From Lottia gigantea (Eukaryota; Mollusca; Gastropoda; Lottiidae): 64,000 nt of DNA. The stretch is taken from positions 430,267 through 494,266 of the forward strand of contig NW_008709815.1 in NCBI RefSeq assembly GCF_000327385.1, read 5' to 3'. Position 1 is the stretch's first letter; every line of letters begins with the position of its first letter. Positions 46,701 through 61,700 of this stretch are shown here, piece by piece. The notes below the pieces were generated by a model. The model made no database searches and was not told the origin of the DNA. It saw only the letters and a program-made list of their open reading frames with translations. A program made the translations under genes and the position numbers.

Positions 46701-49700
46701 ATAAATTCGATTTTTAAAACAATATTTTTTGTTGTTAAACCTGGCAGATTATGCTGAAATTCGAAATTGAATCAAACTTTCATACATAATTACTTAGAAA
46801 TGAATTGTGAAATATTATTGCCAAGGCTGTTGATTTTGAGCTTTATCTCCAGTTTCTCATCATTTTGGTGACTAATGAAAAATTTCAAAGGCATGAAGGT
46901 ATGGTTCAACAAAACAACAATTTCTTGTATTGACTGAATTGATATTTTTTGAAATTCTTGTTACTAATGATGTTCTTTGCAAATAACAGATGTGCATGCT
47001 TATTCTTTCGATTTCTATTTCATATTTCTTAGCTCCAACATCCTGTATTTTTATTGAGGGTAAAACCCTTTTAATAAGACACCTGATAGCATTCTGCCAT
47101 TGTATTAGTCACTCTGTAAATTTTGTTTTTGTTTGTTTATATGTGTTTAGTTTTAAATAAGCTTAACAAAGTAGAAATTTTACAGAGATATTAGAATTAA
47201 AGAAAAATTTGTAGTTTAAAAACGTCGTAGCTTATAATATTGCCAGATATAAAACTGTGGCACAGTTAGTTTGACACTTGCCTGCTTACCTGGTCCTGGT
47301 TATATCCTGGCATATGTCGAGATGATAAATTCAGATTTTTCAACCAGGCTTTCTTACCGTCAGAGATATAGGTCTCAAGAATGCCTTGACTTATGATTTT
47401 TGCAGCTTTTTTTTTCAAAAAGGAATGAGCAATCGAGTATTGAATCATATTTGCAAGTGTCACATTTTTATCGTTGGCTTTTCACTTCAGCAGACAATAA
47501 ATTGTATGAAATATTACACAGTAGATGTGACAATAAGAAGTAGCTTATAGACATAGATACGGAACATGTTAGAATAAAATCCTATAAATTTTGTAAGATT
47601 TTCCACTCCTGTTAATGGTCTTGTAGAAATCTTGAATTAAAATCAATCAGTGGATTTTGATTTGACACAGACAGTAGTGCTAGCAATTTTATTTTATTTG
47701 AAATAACCAAAACCTTATTGATATCCCTAGATCTGTAATATTCTCTCAAATTATTATAAAAATATAATTCTGCAATGTGCTTTTTGTTTAGATTAAAATT
47801 TGAAATGTAAAAGATTTAATGTGATTTTCAAATGCCATTTATTTTGTATTTTGAGTGTTTTTAAGAAGGAATAAGGTTGTCTTTGCTTTTCATGGTCCTT
47901 TTGTTCATCTACACTGAACCTTTTAAGCTTTTGATTTTAGTTTGAACAACCAGTTTTTAACTTCTCTTTTCAATTTAATACTGTAGCTTTATGGCACAAT
48001 ATTTTAAGGAAAAGAAATTTAAACAGAAATAAGTAATCAATTTTTCACTTTTTACTCGATAATAACTCACTCAGTTTGTAGCAAATTTATTTTTCTTTAA
48101 TAATCTTAACCATGAATTGATTATAAAACAATGACTATGTCCCTTTTTCAAACAATTTTATGTTGTATTTATCATAATTGTAATAATGTATAAATGTGAG
48201 TAGATAAACTTTTTTCAAACTAGGACTCGTTATCTTTATTTGCTTCACAGTTTCATGTTATTTTAGGGCGATCGTTTACCAACTGCAGAAGAATCTTATG
48301 ATTTCTTCACGAGAGAATGGGAACCAGAGAGAGAAGAATTAGAAGATCTTGCAATTGTTAAAAAAATTAAAGCTAATAAGAGAAAGAAGAAGAAGAAGAA
48401 GAGGGAAGGTGAAGAAGATGATGAGGAAGAAGAAGGTGGAGATGAAGATGAAGAAACTGTTAGTAAAAAAGAAGAAGATGTATGTTTAGTTGCTTTCAAG
48501 ATTTGAGCTTTAAACCTCTAAACACTACCAAGTGCTCTACTGGCTACAATATAATGTGATATCTATGTAATGTTAATATCACACACTATTAGGGAATACA
48601 CATGAAATAGTTTACAAGATGTTTTATTTTATTTACACTTAGTGTTCAAAGGGTTAAGGATTATGCAAAAAACTGAACCAAATTATATTTCTGTCTACCA
48701 GATTGAACTTTGATGTGATCAAATGTACTATTTTATGTAAATTTTTATCTACAGCAGGAAGAAGAGAAAGAAATAGATGAGAGTAAACCAGAGGGTAGGT
48801 CATTTGGAAATATTTTGACAAGTTTCTCTGTTGGAGAAAAAATAGTATAGAAACTATAATTAGAGTTAATTAATATCTACCATCAACAAAGAAAAAGTTT
48901 TCAATGAGATCCGTTGTTATTTGTGGCCAAATTTTCAGTTTTGACTCATTTTCAAATATTTCACCTTTTTCACCATAACTATGTATGTATAGATTAGTTT
49001 GTCTGTTATTTTTTAGAAGAAAGACCATTATTAGATGAGTTTCCTCATGATGATGAAGGTATTGGACCGATAGCTGTTCGTAAATCAGATTATATACCTA
49101 GATCTAAGAAACAGGAAGTAGATGACAGGTTACTATTTATACCCTCTGTTATGTCCAGTAAGTAAATTTTTTACATTTTCTCTTTATGAATGGCTACTTT
49201 AGGATGTACCTTTTGAATTCAAAATAACATCTTGGATCCTTTCATTGGCCAAGAATTCTGAGATACTTGTCAAACATTCAAAACTGGAAATGGTGTTCAA
49301 ATCCTCTATTTGACATCCCTTATCTTTAAGTGAACTCTTCCACACATGCATATTTTCTATCAATATGATATTTATATGTTTGATTGGAAGAGCTCATTTG
49401 TTAAATGAGGGGTATTTTTTGTTGCCTGTTAAATTGTATCCATCTTTGACAGTTATATTTTATCAAAAGTTTTGTAGATAAGGCATATTTCTTTCAGTGC
49501 CTCTAAATGAGAAGCTAGCAACAGAGAAGATGCCAAGATTTTTAGAGGAAGAAGGATTGTATGTTGGTGTACGACCATCAGTTGCTAATAGAAATTTAAA
49601 CAAAATGGAGAATAGATTATTACATGAACCTGATAAGGTATGAGAATATTATTATTAAAGAGAAGATATATGTCAGCTTCAAAATATACAAAATTGTTAC

Positions 49701-52700
49701 AATTAAACTGTGATATTTTCTACATGTCTTGATATATTACGTATTAATAGGGACGGAAATGGTTTGGAGAAGATGGAAGATTAAAAGCCTTACCTGATCC
49801 TTTAAAGAAAAACCCTTCACGACCTTTTATGACAGATGAACAAGAACCTTATTTAGAAACTGTCTTTAGAAAGGTAAGTTTCTGGTTCATTGAAATATCG
49901 AGGCATTATGCTTTGAAAAGAATGAGGAAAGGTCATCTTTTGTTGTTGTGTGAACTTTGTGTGACGGCTCTAAATTTTGTACATCAGATAATGCCAGCCA
50001 ACTTCCATATTCAAATAGTAACTGAGTCTATTATATTGTTGGATTTAATATTTTTTTTTTAAAACATTGAGCTTGGATTGGATTTGGAATGTGGAAATTG
50101 ATATTTTGGTGTAAATTTGGCAGAAAAGCTACTGTTAATGACTTAAAATCTATATGTAATGGCCAATTTTTTATGCAATGCCTTAATGTATATATGTACC
50201 ACATTTATTTTGAAATCTTGTGGAATTTCTTGCTGTTTCAAAGGAACATATTTTGTGAAATTATTTTCAGGCTGTTATGAGAGAATTTGACTATCGTTAT
50301 ATTGATGGTGCCATAGATGGTACAGGACGTTATCAGTTGGATGCTGATATCAACTCCATTGTTTTCTCACATCATCATTTATTTAGTAGAGAACATGTTC
50401 TAGCAACTAGATTAACAGATCTCTATCAAGACTATCTGGCTAGGAAAAAGAAAAATATGACTGAATTTCTGATAGAGAAGGTACATATTGTGACTTTTTT
50501 GGACATTTTTTGGCTTCAACAACAACATGGGTAACTAATTCTGCTTGAAGAGAGAAAGCTAATTATTTCAAATCTGATAAAAGCAAATTTCTAGCACTTT
50601 CATTAAGAAGGAGATACATCTTAATTTAGCTTGTATTTTTTGATACCGTATAATTGGGAATACCCACTAATATATCTGTAAAAATCTCTGTTACTGTAGA
50701 TAATGTGCTACTGAACTGGAATGGTAAAGTAAGCTTAATGGAATCTCTGACAAAAAGTGCTAATTTTGCTGTAGGCTTTGAGCTTGTTTCATGCTCTGTA
50801 CATGCAGTCAAATGTCACGAATATTTTTTGTTACTAGAAATGAATGAATATTTGAAATTTTCCTATTTCAGATGAAAGCATTAAAAAGTTCAGCATTACA
50901 TTTACATGAGTACATCCAGAATCATAAGGTAAGCATACAGAAAATAACGCATCTCTTAAAGAAATGAGTAACTGTGTCAGAGCAATTATAAGTGTCTTGA
51001 AATTTACAGGATTTTTTTTTTGAGACAAAGAAAAAGCTACTTAATTGATGGAAATAAAACGCATGACTTTCACCTCTGATGTAGGATTTACAAAGTGGTT
51101 TAGTGTATTCGAATGTGTCTATTAGAATTGTTTTTGTTAAATAAATAGTAGATAAATTCTACATAAAGAAATATTAATATCTATTTTACTAGGGAGAAAT
51201 GGCTGTAAGTGACCGAGCTAACTATGAGAAAAGATTACAAGATTATAAATATGATATCAAGTAAGTCTAAGAGAATTCAAACCCTTTTCAGGAACCATCT
51301 CTCAACGGAACGTTACCAATAATTGTCAAATTAGGAATAAAAATTCCCCGTACTTAACAGTAATTTGCATTTGCCTGCAAGGATCATCGCAATGAGCAAT
51401 AATTTTTGTATTTTATCAATTTTGGCTAGACAGTATTATAGATTTCACTTACAAATTGCAATTTGAATATATGTTGATTTATCTTTGTGATCTACACTTG
51501 GGGGTAAAATTGATATTGAAGAACAAACTTTGTGTTAAAGTTGCCAATAATTACTTTGTGTTGTCAAAAATTCTTATTCAAACTCCATTGTTTTTGTAGA
51601 CATACTAGAACAGTCAAAGATAAAGAGGAAGAAATGGATAGACAGTTATTAAAGAATATTATACATACATGGAAAGAATTAAAAAGTATACGAGAATTTC
51701 AGAATTATAATAATACTCCTATAAAATTACAAGTTATTAAGTGAGTAACTGCAGATTTGTCATGTTATTTTACGTGTATGGATCTGATAGACAGAGCCAT
51801 GTTGCTGTCATGGAAACTATAAAACTAATTTTGTAAAATAATTCATTATAGATATAGATTTTATTTATTCCTAAATGATATTAAAAAATACAAGGAGTAA
51901 AAGAGGAGGAAATTTTGAGCTTGATATTATGGTGTCTGCGTAGTGCTAACTTGTTTATAATGGGGTGTACATTATTTACAGTGACATTTCCAAGCGTCTA
52001 GTCATTTCAAGTGTATAATGTATCATTGAAAACTTTCAGAGAGGAAACAAGTAAGAAAGAAGATCAATTACATTGGAAACAAGAAATAGAAGAAGAAGTA
52101 GGAGAATTACAAGAAGATTTTGAAGAAAATTATCGAAAAGAATTAGAACGTTACAAGGAAGATTTAGACAGATATGAAAAACAACAGGCAGCTAAGGTTT
52201 GTTTCACAATGACTTGAATTTTACTTTGAATTTTCCTTTGACACATATATATTTTAAAATGGATACTATCACCAAGGACAAATGTCAATATTGAAATCTT
52301 ATCTTTAATTATATTTGTAGTTTTCAAAGTAATTTGTAAGTCCATAAAACAACACTACATGGCCTGCAATACAATATTTAGACAACTCATTAAGATTGGA
52401 GTTTCACTTTGGGTTCATCTTGCTAACTCTTTGCAACTATTTGATATGATTTTACTAGAATTAATAATAAAACTGTTTTTAGAAAGAAGCAAGAAAAAGA
52501 AATAAAAAGAAAAAACGAGGATCAAAACATAGTACAATGGATCAAGATGATTATCAGGTAATATACAGGAATCACATTACATTGATTGTCCCAAAGATGT
52601 GTTACAAGAGTCTATATTGTTGTTCTTACTGACCTAATGCTGAAACATTCTCCTATAGCTGATCTCTGATGGTTACTATTGATAGTTGGCCAGATGAAAT

Positions 52701-55700
52701 TCCCAAAGGCCCAAGAAAAAAAAAAGAAAAAAATTAAAGAAAAAGTTATTATTATGTAGGAAAAATAAAGGGTTCTTCTGGTCACTTGATAGCAGCAGTT
52801 ATTTAAATTGTTTACCTGGTATCACTATTATATATTAATGAATGTTTAAGCAAAAGGCCAAAGAGGGGTTATTTTCCAAGAGGAGCATGCCCCAACCATC
52901 CCCCATCCAAAGCCACATACTCCTAGAATAACAGAGCTGTATGGTCAACCTATATTTTATTTTGATATTTTGTAGGAGATGTCAGCAGCTGATAGAGAAT
53001 TATTAAATGAAGAAGATCTACTACAACCAGTAATGCCAGAAACATTTGATGTCAAATTAACACGAGAAAAGGTTAAAGCTAAGGCTATGGCCATAAGACG
53101 TAGACCAGGTAATGATTATTCACTAAATATAGTCCAGATATCAACTTCTTTAATATTATAGTCAGAAAAATTGACATGAAGCCAAAAAGGATTACTCTAC
53201 TTTCCCTAGGGATAAATGGAAAGAAGGTATTAATACAATAATCATAAATCAAGAAAAAAAATGGCTATTGGGAGAAGATCTAAACTACTAATGTCTCCAA
53301 ATATTAACTCCAGTATATTTCAATTTCAATTGTCAAGAAGCCATTTTGGGGGCTTTTCACATTTTCATGAAATTACAAATTCAATTTTTACATTAAATAA
53401 CTGACTGGCTTTTAATATTCATGTTTTGCTAATGTTTCAGGGGAACCCAAATTATTTCCTGAGTTGTCAAATACTGCTACAATCACTCCAACAAATCAGT
53501 GTCCCAGGTAACTTATAGATAAAAGTACATTAGAGGTTTTATATTGTAATGATATCATAATTGTAACTATTGTTTCAAGATTGGACAAAATAAAATGTTT
53601 AGTCAAAGTGTTAGATAAAGTTGTATTTTGGACATTTTATGCAATTTAAGCATTAAGCAAAATAATCTCGATCAAAATTTAAAAATGATATCATTAGCTT
53701 TGCAGCTTTAAGATGTTCTCTTAAAGATCAACCATTAGCAGTGAATAGTTCAGACTTGCTGTGGTTTCCATTCTCCTGATGGTTATTTTGTTATATATAT
53801 TTGTAGAGGTGAACAACAGAGAAGAGATGATGTATCTAAAACGAAGGTGTTTGTTAAGATATTGTTTAATGATAAAGAAGTTTCTAGAACCCCCTCCAAG
53901 TGAGTATAGTTTATACAATACTTATCTTAATACAACAGATTATCTAATGGGCGGTCGAAATATGCTGTAATTATTGTGGTTATTTCCCATGAAAAGTTGT
54001 CACACAAAATTCAACGGGAAGTTCTGGTGATGATCTTCTGTTCTACTGAAAAGAATTCCTTCTTTAAATATTTCATTCTATTCCAGACCATTATCACAAG
54101 ACTTCAGAGTGACCTTTGGTCAAATTTATAATTTAAAAATTGTCCAATGGCCAGAATCAATTAAGTTTCAGGTAACTATACTAATAATTATACTTCTTAT
54201 TGTGACTGTAAGTTTTGAAACTTGTTTTGTTTTGTTCTGTTTTCACAAAGTATTGTGAATTTTGGTGTTTCTTAAGGATTTGAAAGTCTTAAAAAAAGCA
54301 TGCATTTTTCCATACCCTAAGGTATAAGAACTGTAGGAAACTCTTCACCTACAACCCCAAAAGGTCCTCTTAGCAAGATGCTCAAGAGGATGAAATTACG
54401 GAACATATTGTTTATTTCAGATCTTTGAAGCTAGAGCTCTAGGTAATGATCTATTAGCTGATCTATATGCTGGTATACCTGATCCCTCTGTAACATCACA
54501 GAGTGTACAATTAGAGGAAATGGATTTTAGTACTGATCTAAAAATAGATAAAACTAATGAAGGTGTTGGAAGTGGTAAGGGTCAGATTTTGGGGTTCTGT
54601 AGCACAGTAAGAGCCATCATTTTGGTCAACTTGTGAAATGCCATGAGGATTGGCCAAGCAATAGCTGATTGAATGGATCCTCACTGAACCTAAGTTGTTA
54701 TTCTTATTTTGTTTCTTATTTCCAGAGATCACTCTGTTGATATTTTGAAGTATACTCTGCTGCTTCCAGGATCAGAAAAGAAGCATGTAAATCTTTATTT
54801 CATTTCATTTTATGTCGTTTAAATTATTTCAGGTGTACCATTCACATTTGATGTTCATGGTACTAATACTATGATATTAATGACAACTGGTATACTATGT
54901 AGTAGTGTAGCATGGGCAGTTGACTCAGACGGTACACCACTAGTACCACCGACTACTTCTATAGCACCTACTAATTACTATAAGTAAGTTTTATCTTTAC
55001 ACTACTTTAAATCATAAATTATTATGTGATAAAAAAAATAAAATCTATACAAGCAAGACAATTCTGTTAATTAAAATCTTGTCCAAATCATGGCAAAATC
55101 TAGAGCAAAAGTTGTTAAGTATTTTATTCATTGGGGATCCAGTTGTATTTTGTATTCTATTCCCTTTGTATTTTGTATACTAGTCCCTTTGTATTTTGTA
55201 TTCTATTCCCTTTGTATTTTGTATTCTATTCCCTTTGTATTTTGTATTCTATTCCCTTTGTATTTTGTATTCTATTCCCTTTGTATTTTGTATTCTATTC
55301 CCTTTGTATTTTGTATTTTATTCCCTTTGTACTTTGTATACTAGTCCATTTGTATTTTGTATACTGATCCATTTGAATTTTGACCCATCATAAGAAATAT
55401 TGAATGGCAAACAAACAGCAATTTGAATTGAATTATGTATGGCTTGATATGATCATTATATATCTTGTTATTTTCAGTGCTATGAAAATGATGGATCCAG
55501 TAGCAGCTATTGGTGCCAGTGGTGTAGTTGATTTAGATAAATTAGCTAAATGGTTTCAAGAATCTAGATTAGATCCTAATGATCCCAATAATGCTGATTT
55601 AGTCTTTATGTTAGGGGTAAGATTGGTTGTTCTTTAGCTGTTTGAAATTCAATATGATTTGTGGAAAGATCCAAATTATTTGAAAGGCAAAAGAAAAAAC

Positions 55701-58700
55701 TCATCATATTGCTTCTCATTGTTTCAAGTTAAATGCTTGAACTCACTGCATAACTTAATGATTGAATTTATTATGTAACAAAAGTCATAAGAAAACAGCA
55801 GATTTTATTCTATATCTGTAAGTCCAATATCAAGGTTTCAACTGTATGAAGTTTTTTCTTTATTACTTATTACTTTACCTGAAAATATCTATTACAGTCT
55901 AAAAGTACAAACGTCATGCAGTCCAGAGATTTTTTCCGACTAGAACAACTACAACAAGAATTTGATCTAGCCACTGATGAGGAGATGGCTATTAATAGAA
56001 GATTTAGGTTGCTAACTTTACGAGATAATGAAATACCAGAATTTAAAAATTACAAAATGGCACCAGCTTATGAGAGAGAATTACCTAGAGATTTATTTAT
56101 GGTGAGAAAATCTTACAAAAGTGTCTTAAATCTCGAAATAACTTGAATGATATTGTAAGCCTACTGTCTTGAATCTCAAAATTCTTGCAGTTCATTTTTT
56201 TCCGAATTGTCTCGATCCTAAAGTTTCTTCGTATGAGGCCTTGTTTAACAATCACACAATATACTTTTGTTGCTTGGGTCTTCTTTTAAACAGTTCACTG
56301 AAAAATGATGAGCCATGTTTGTCATGAGCCAACTTGACATAGTCTATATATTCATAGCTTTATTAATTAGAATGTCTGACATGAATGCTAAAGTTATTCT
56401 ATTTCGCTATATCATACCAAGCCCAATTGATTATTAAAATTTCCGTTATTTGTAGGAATATGAACGTAAACAGAGGGAAGAAGAAAGAATTAAAGAAACA
56501 GAAGATATAGAAGCCCACAGAGCTGCCGTTAACAGATTCATGCAGAGAGTAAGTCATTTTTACTTTCATAAAGTGGAGAGTTAGACTATTCCCATTGCAA
56601 AAGCCCAATCATGAGTAGAAACGCAGGATGAAAACTTTATTTTATTTCTAGGTTAGAGAACAAGTTATGAGAAGATTTAGATTAGCTCAACATCAAAAAC
56701 GCTTAGAAGATGTTGTTATTGAAGAAGTTGTTCCTAATATTGGGTAAGCTTCTTAATCAAAATCCAAGCATTTTCTTTATTTGTATGCCAATGAATAATT
56801 ATTTTTTGCATTAAAAGGATTGTATAGAGGATTTCTAAAATTTTTATATGTATCAGGGACACCGATAGCATCAATTTTCACCACTCGCATTCACCTTATG
56901 TGATAAAGCATACTTTTGCTATTAAAATACATTTTTTGTGAAACAGAAGCCACATTCCATTTTTAGATACATCATGTGAATTTTTCTTTCAGTATTGTGT
57001 TTACAAGATTATTACATTTTGGTGAGCCACGTCGACCATTAAGACCTATACGTAAAGAGAGAAAGAAAGTAACAGCTACAGCTGTAAGAGGAGAACAAGT
57101 CAAGATTTTATTGAATATTATAAGAGCTTCATCTATACCAATTCGAAAATCTGCTGCCGGGTAAGTCTCAGTGTTTGTATTATTTTATTTAGATGAATTT
57201 AGGACTGCTGTTAATTTTGACATTTTAGTTTGTAAATTGATATTTACTACCAATTTTATGTGTCAATATGTGAAAAAAACATTAACTGACTGATCTGTGA
57301 AATATTCTTGACCAATTTGTGAACATAAATTGGCTGATTTTGAAGAAAAATATCCTTTGAGACCCAGAATACTGTCAGCTATTGAAGCTTCAATAGACTG
57401 GCAAAGAGTGGACAATGGGTAAAATCTATGAAAATTTGCTGTTATTTTTTCAAGTTTAACTAAAATGCATATTATGTAAAACAATTTTTATTGGAAAATT
57501 CATATAAAAATGTCTATGTTATACATTCTTAAACAACCTAGGTTTCATATAATCTTAGTTCTGTTTCATTTCGTTGATAATCAACTGTGGGTTTATATGT
57601 ATATGCATCCATTTACATCTTGATCAAAGACATTCACTAAGGGGATAATCATGTAGTTTGAAAGCAGATTATATGATTTCCTCTTTTTTTAGTGACTTTG
57701 TATTCTAAAAAGTTGGAGAACGATATAGATGTATATCAATTACGTTTATTAATTATACTTATTTTAGACCTTTGAATAACGATAATGGGTAATGGTATTA
57801 ATAAAACATGTTTGATATGAAAATAGGATGTCATACAATCACATATTATCTAAGTCTTTATTTCTATTAATTGTTCACTATGATGAACATTTTGAAAGAA
57901 ATGCCTAGTACAAAAAGCTTGTAAGATGCTAAAATGATAACTTTTGTTCCATATTTCGAGCTAGGATTTTGGGGTTTTTTTCAAAGAAAAAGACAGAAAA
58001 ATACAGATGATATATTGTTTCGATACTTAACTTTTAAATGTGAAATCTATTAGTAGTATTACAATCCTATTTTTATGTGTGGAAATTGTAGCTTACTCTA
58101 TGGCAAAGTATTTCACTTCTCCTGGTCACATCTGTGATCCGAGATCCATGAGTGTGGCCTTGAACTTAAAACCCACCATTTATTCAATCGATTTGGCCCA
58201 GTCAGACTTAAACCTGTTTTGCAGAATGAAAAGGGAATAGCAGGTCACCATTGTCCCAGTTTTTTATAACCGCTGTGTAAGATTTTAAGGGTGGCTGAAA
58301 AAGATGTCTTCTCTACTGGCATCAAGGCCGTGCAAAATCACTTTCCAAAGTGAGTAAATCTGTAGGAAGCAGCTTTGATAATCAAGAGTATTTCAAGTGC
58401 AAATTGTGACTTTGTATTCTAAAAAGTTGGAGAACGATATAGATGTATATCAATTACGTTTATTAATTATACTTATTTTAGACCTTTGAATAATGATAAT
58501 GGGTAATGGTATTAATAAAACATATAACATGTTTGATATAAAAATAGGATTGATTATGGCATAAAGTCACAGAGTATCTTAGTCTTAATTTCCATTGATT
58601 GCTTGCAACATTGGAAATTTTAAAAGCAAATGAAATTAAAAATTTGATGTCTTCTTCAGTTCCTTATTTTGACAATACATAAATTTTTAGGCATCTGCTG

Positions 58701-61700
58701 TTTTGAGACTTGAAATTTCATGTGAAATCTTGAAGTGCTATGACAATCCTATTTTTATGTGTGGAAATTATAGCTAACTCTAAGGCTAATTGTTTCACTT
58801 TAGATCTTCGACTTTCACAAAACTCTCTCAGAGTTTGTCCTCTGCCACATTTCACTCGCTAGTTAGCTAGTACCCTTCTATCTTTCTTTTCCTGTCACAA
58901 ATTTCTGTCTCTGGAAGAACACAACTCAACTCTTTTGAGGAATTTTCACCTACATTGCTAAACACTATAGTGATATGGATGTCTTTTTCAAGAAAAGTTA
59001 TGCAAGTTGCATAGGCCTGTTAAATACACAAAAACCACATAAGTCCTATATTTCACTCTCACCTCCTACTCATACTTAAAAACCAGTGACTTATCTTCTT
59101 ATTTGTCAGATTAATATGCATAATATTCAAATGGTACTTTGTAAAAGATATAAGTATAACTTAATGCCAACAGAAAATCTACAGATTATGTGACAAATTA
59201 TATCAAAGAGACCTCATCTTTTATATTTCATTTTAGTTTTATGAATTTAAAAATATCATCCCTCCAAATTAAAATATAGACTCATTTCTGCTGGTGACTA
59301 TTTTTTGGCATGATTGTTTATTGTATTATATTTGTTTTTGTTGATAGAAATATTCCAATGAGAGATCAAGAATTAAACGTGAATAATTTTAGTGGTGTGG
59401 TAAGTCATAATTACTTGACATTCTTTGGTAAATTTAGATTTATTAAGTATTGTGTGGTACAGGCTGTGCACATAAAAGATCCCTTGACAGTAAGAAATGG
59501 AAAGAGAGACTTATGGTGCTGTCCTGGTATGATTTTTCTCATTGTTGACTGCATGGTGTTGTAGGATGTAAAGCTCAATTCATTTCATTTTTTTTTCCCT
59601 CTAAACACCTGCTCTATACAATTATTAGATTTATACATAGACAAATTTTATTATTTCAGCCATTGGTACGACCCTATATAGAAGTCATGTTTCAACGGAA
59701 TACAGTTCGTACAAGTGTTGGTGATGGGCCAAATCCCAGTTTTAATGAAGAACTAGAACTTCCTCTCAAGTAAGATATTTTAACCACTGAAGTATAGATG
59801 ATTTCTTATTATTGCTCGGAGTGATAAGTTCGGTCCAATTAAACTGGGTTACATCAATTCAAAATTCACCCAACTATTTCTATCTTGGCCTAATTTTTTA
59901 CGGCACATGTGGAACAAATTCTGAACCCTGTTCCAAATAGTTTCATTGAATTTCTGGTTGGTTGACAATCCCAAACTGGCAAACCAATCAAGTGCCCCAA
60001 TATAAACATGTTTAAATCAACATGCTCTATATTTGGCCCTCGTTATATATAGAGATTGTCAATTAAATATAATTTTTCAAAGACAAAAGGATAATGCTTG
60101 GTTTCATTTACTCTTCTCTGATGTAGATGATTTCAATTGTTGGTTTTTTATTTTTTAGAGTAACGAATGATGATTATTCATCTAATAATTTACAATCTAT
60201 GAATGATATTGTGTATATTAATCTCTTTGATGAAATGGTAGTGGATATGAGTCATGTAAGATAATAATTTCTCATAATTCTATACAGGTTGGGCAGCAAA
60301 CAGCTGACATTGCGCTCTTTACATATATGCTTTTTAGCTTATTCATCAATTCCTGGTTTAAAATATCTCAAAATGATATATATTACTAAACACGGCAATC
60401 ATAAACTAGGTTTTACTTGCAACTTTAAGACAAGTGATCTGTTTGTCATAGTATTTGAAATGATTATATTATTTTTAGGATGATAGAGAAAAAGGCACAG
60501 TGGTACATCAGAAATTAGAGAAGAAATGGTTAGGCAGTCTAGAAATACCATTCTCTACAATTTACTTAAACACCAAGGTAGGTTATAAAGGCTTTGTCAG
60601 CTAATTTATAGATAGAATACATTAACTATTGATCACTGATTGTGAATAACATAAACTGAACTGAACTCCCACCAGTGAAAATACACCAGTATAAAATAAC
60701 ATTATGTGACTGCTAGTGTTTAAAAGCTTAAATTTAACAAATTTAACTCAACAGTCAGAAACTCTAACAGAGTAAACTAATGCATCTGTCTTGACAAAAT
60801 TTACCTCCTTGACACTGCATGGCGTTGATTGACTTGGTTCCTCCTCATAAAAATCATTGTTTTCTTTACGAGTATCAGCCCAACCAGGAGCTCATTTCAT
60901 TTTCATCAACAAATAATCTGGAATAGTCCTGCATTATCAGAAAGTATGGACCACTTTATCATTATAGATTGATGGTACATTCCGTGTTAATACGCCACCA
61001 GTGTTATTAGGTTATGTTTATGAAGATGCTATGAAACGTAGTGATTTAGAAAGTGTTTTAACGAAAACAGAACATAACACCTACATCAGTATGTTCTTAA
61101 CCATTGAACCTCAGTTAATAACACCAGAACCAGTTAGAGAAAGGGTAAGATCTTACTGATGAGGCTGGGCATTATTTGGGCTCACAATCTGATTGAAATG
61201 AACTGTGCAAATGACTTTTCTACTCCCCTATTCTTTATGCGCCCACATCTCTCTGTGTGGACGAATATTGTCTGTCCCTTGGTTTGTTCACATTGCATTT
61301 TTTTGTAAACTATATTTTATTCTTGTGAAAAATGAAAGAGATTGTGGAAGAGGCTTTCTCTTTCTCTATCTCTATTGACATTGATGGAAAAACCTTACTT
61401 CATAATATTAACAAAATTGATAAATCTGAGTACAAAAGGATGAACAATTCTAGTTTGAAACCATACATACTCCCCATTTAAGATACAAGAATGTTACTGA
61501 ATACATTATTGGCTTTCTAATTTGGTTTTAGTTTTCGACCAATGAAGATGAAAAACTGTTATTACATGCTGAAAAATGGCAACAAGAATTAACAAACAAA
61601 CATCCCAAACGGTTATATAAACCCTCAGTTATTGATGTCAATGGTAAAAGTGTATTTGTAACCAGATATTTTAAACCATTAAACATACCAGATGATATTA

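Noticed and set aside
55090-55393. Three overlapping Phe/Leu/Ile-rich frames resembling a membrane protein
   Set aside because: Product of the 23-bp minisatellite in CC2D2A intron 24.
9636-56950. Shared run between about 9636-9780 and 56816-56950 (GATAGCATCAAT and flanks)
   Set aside because: Likely another old dispersed repeat; no terminal repeats or target duplication could be seen, so it is not called as an element.
58040-58240. Open frame with a hydrophobic start resembling a signal peptide in CC2D2A intron 29
   Set aside because: It lies within a duplicated intronic segment whose other copy does not keep the frame, and has no recognised domain.
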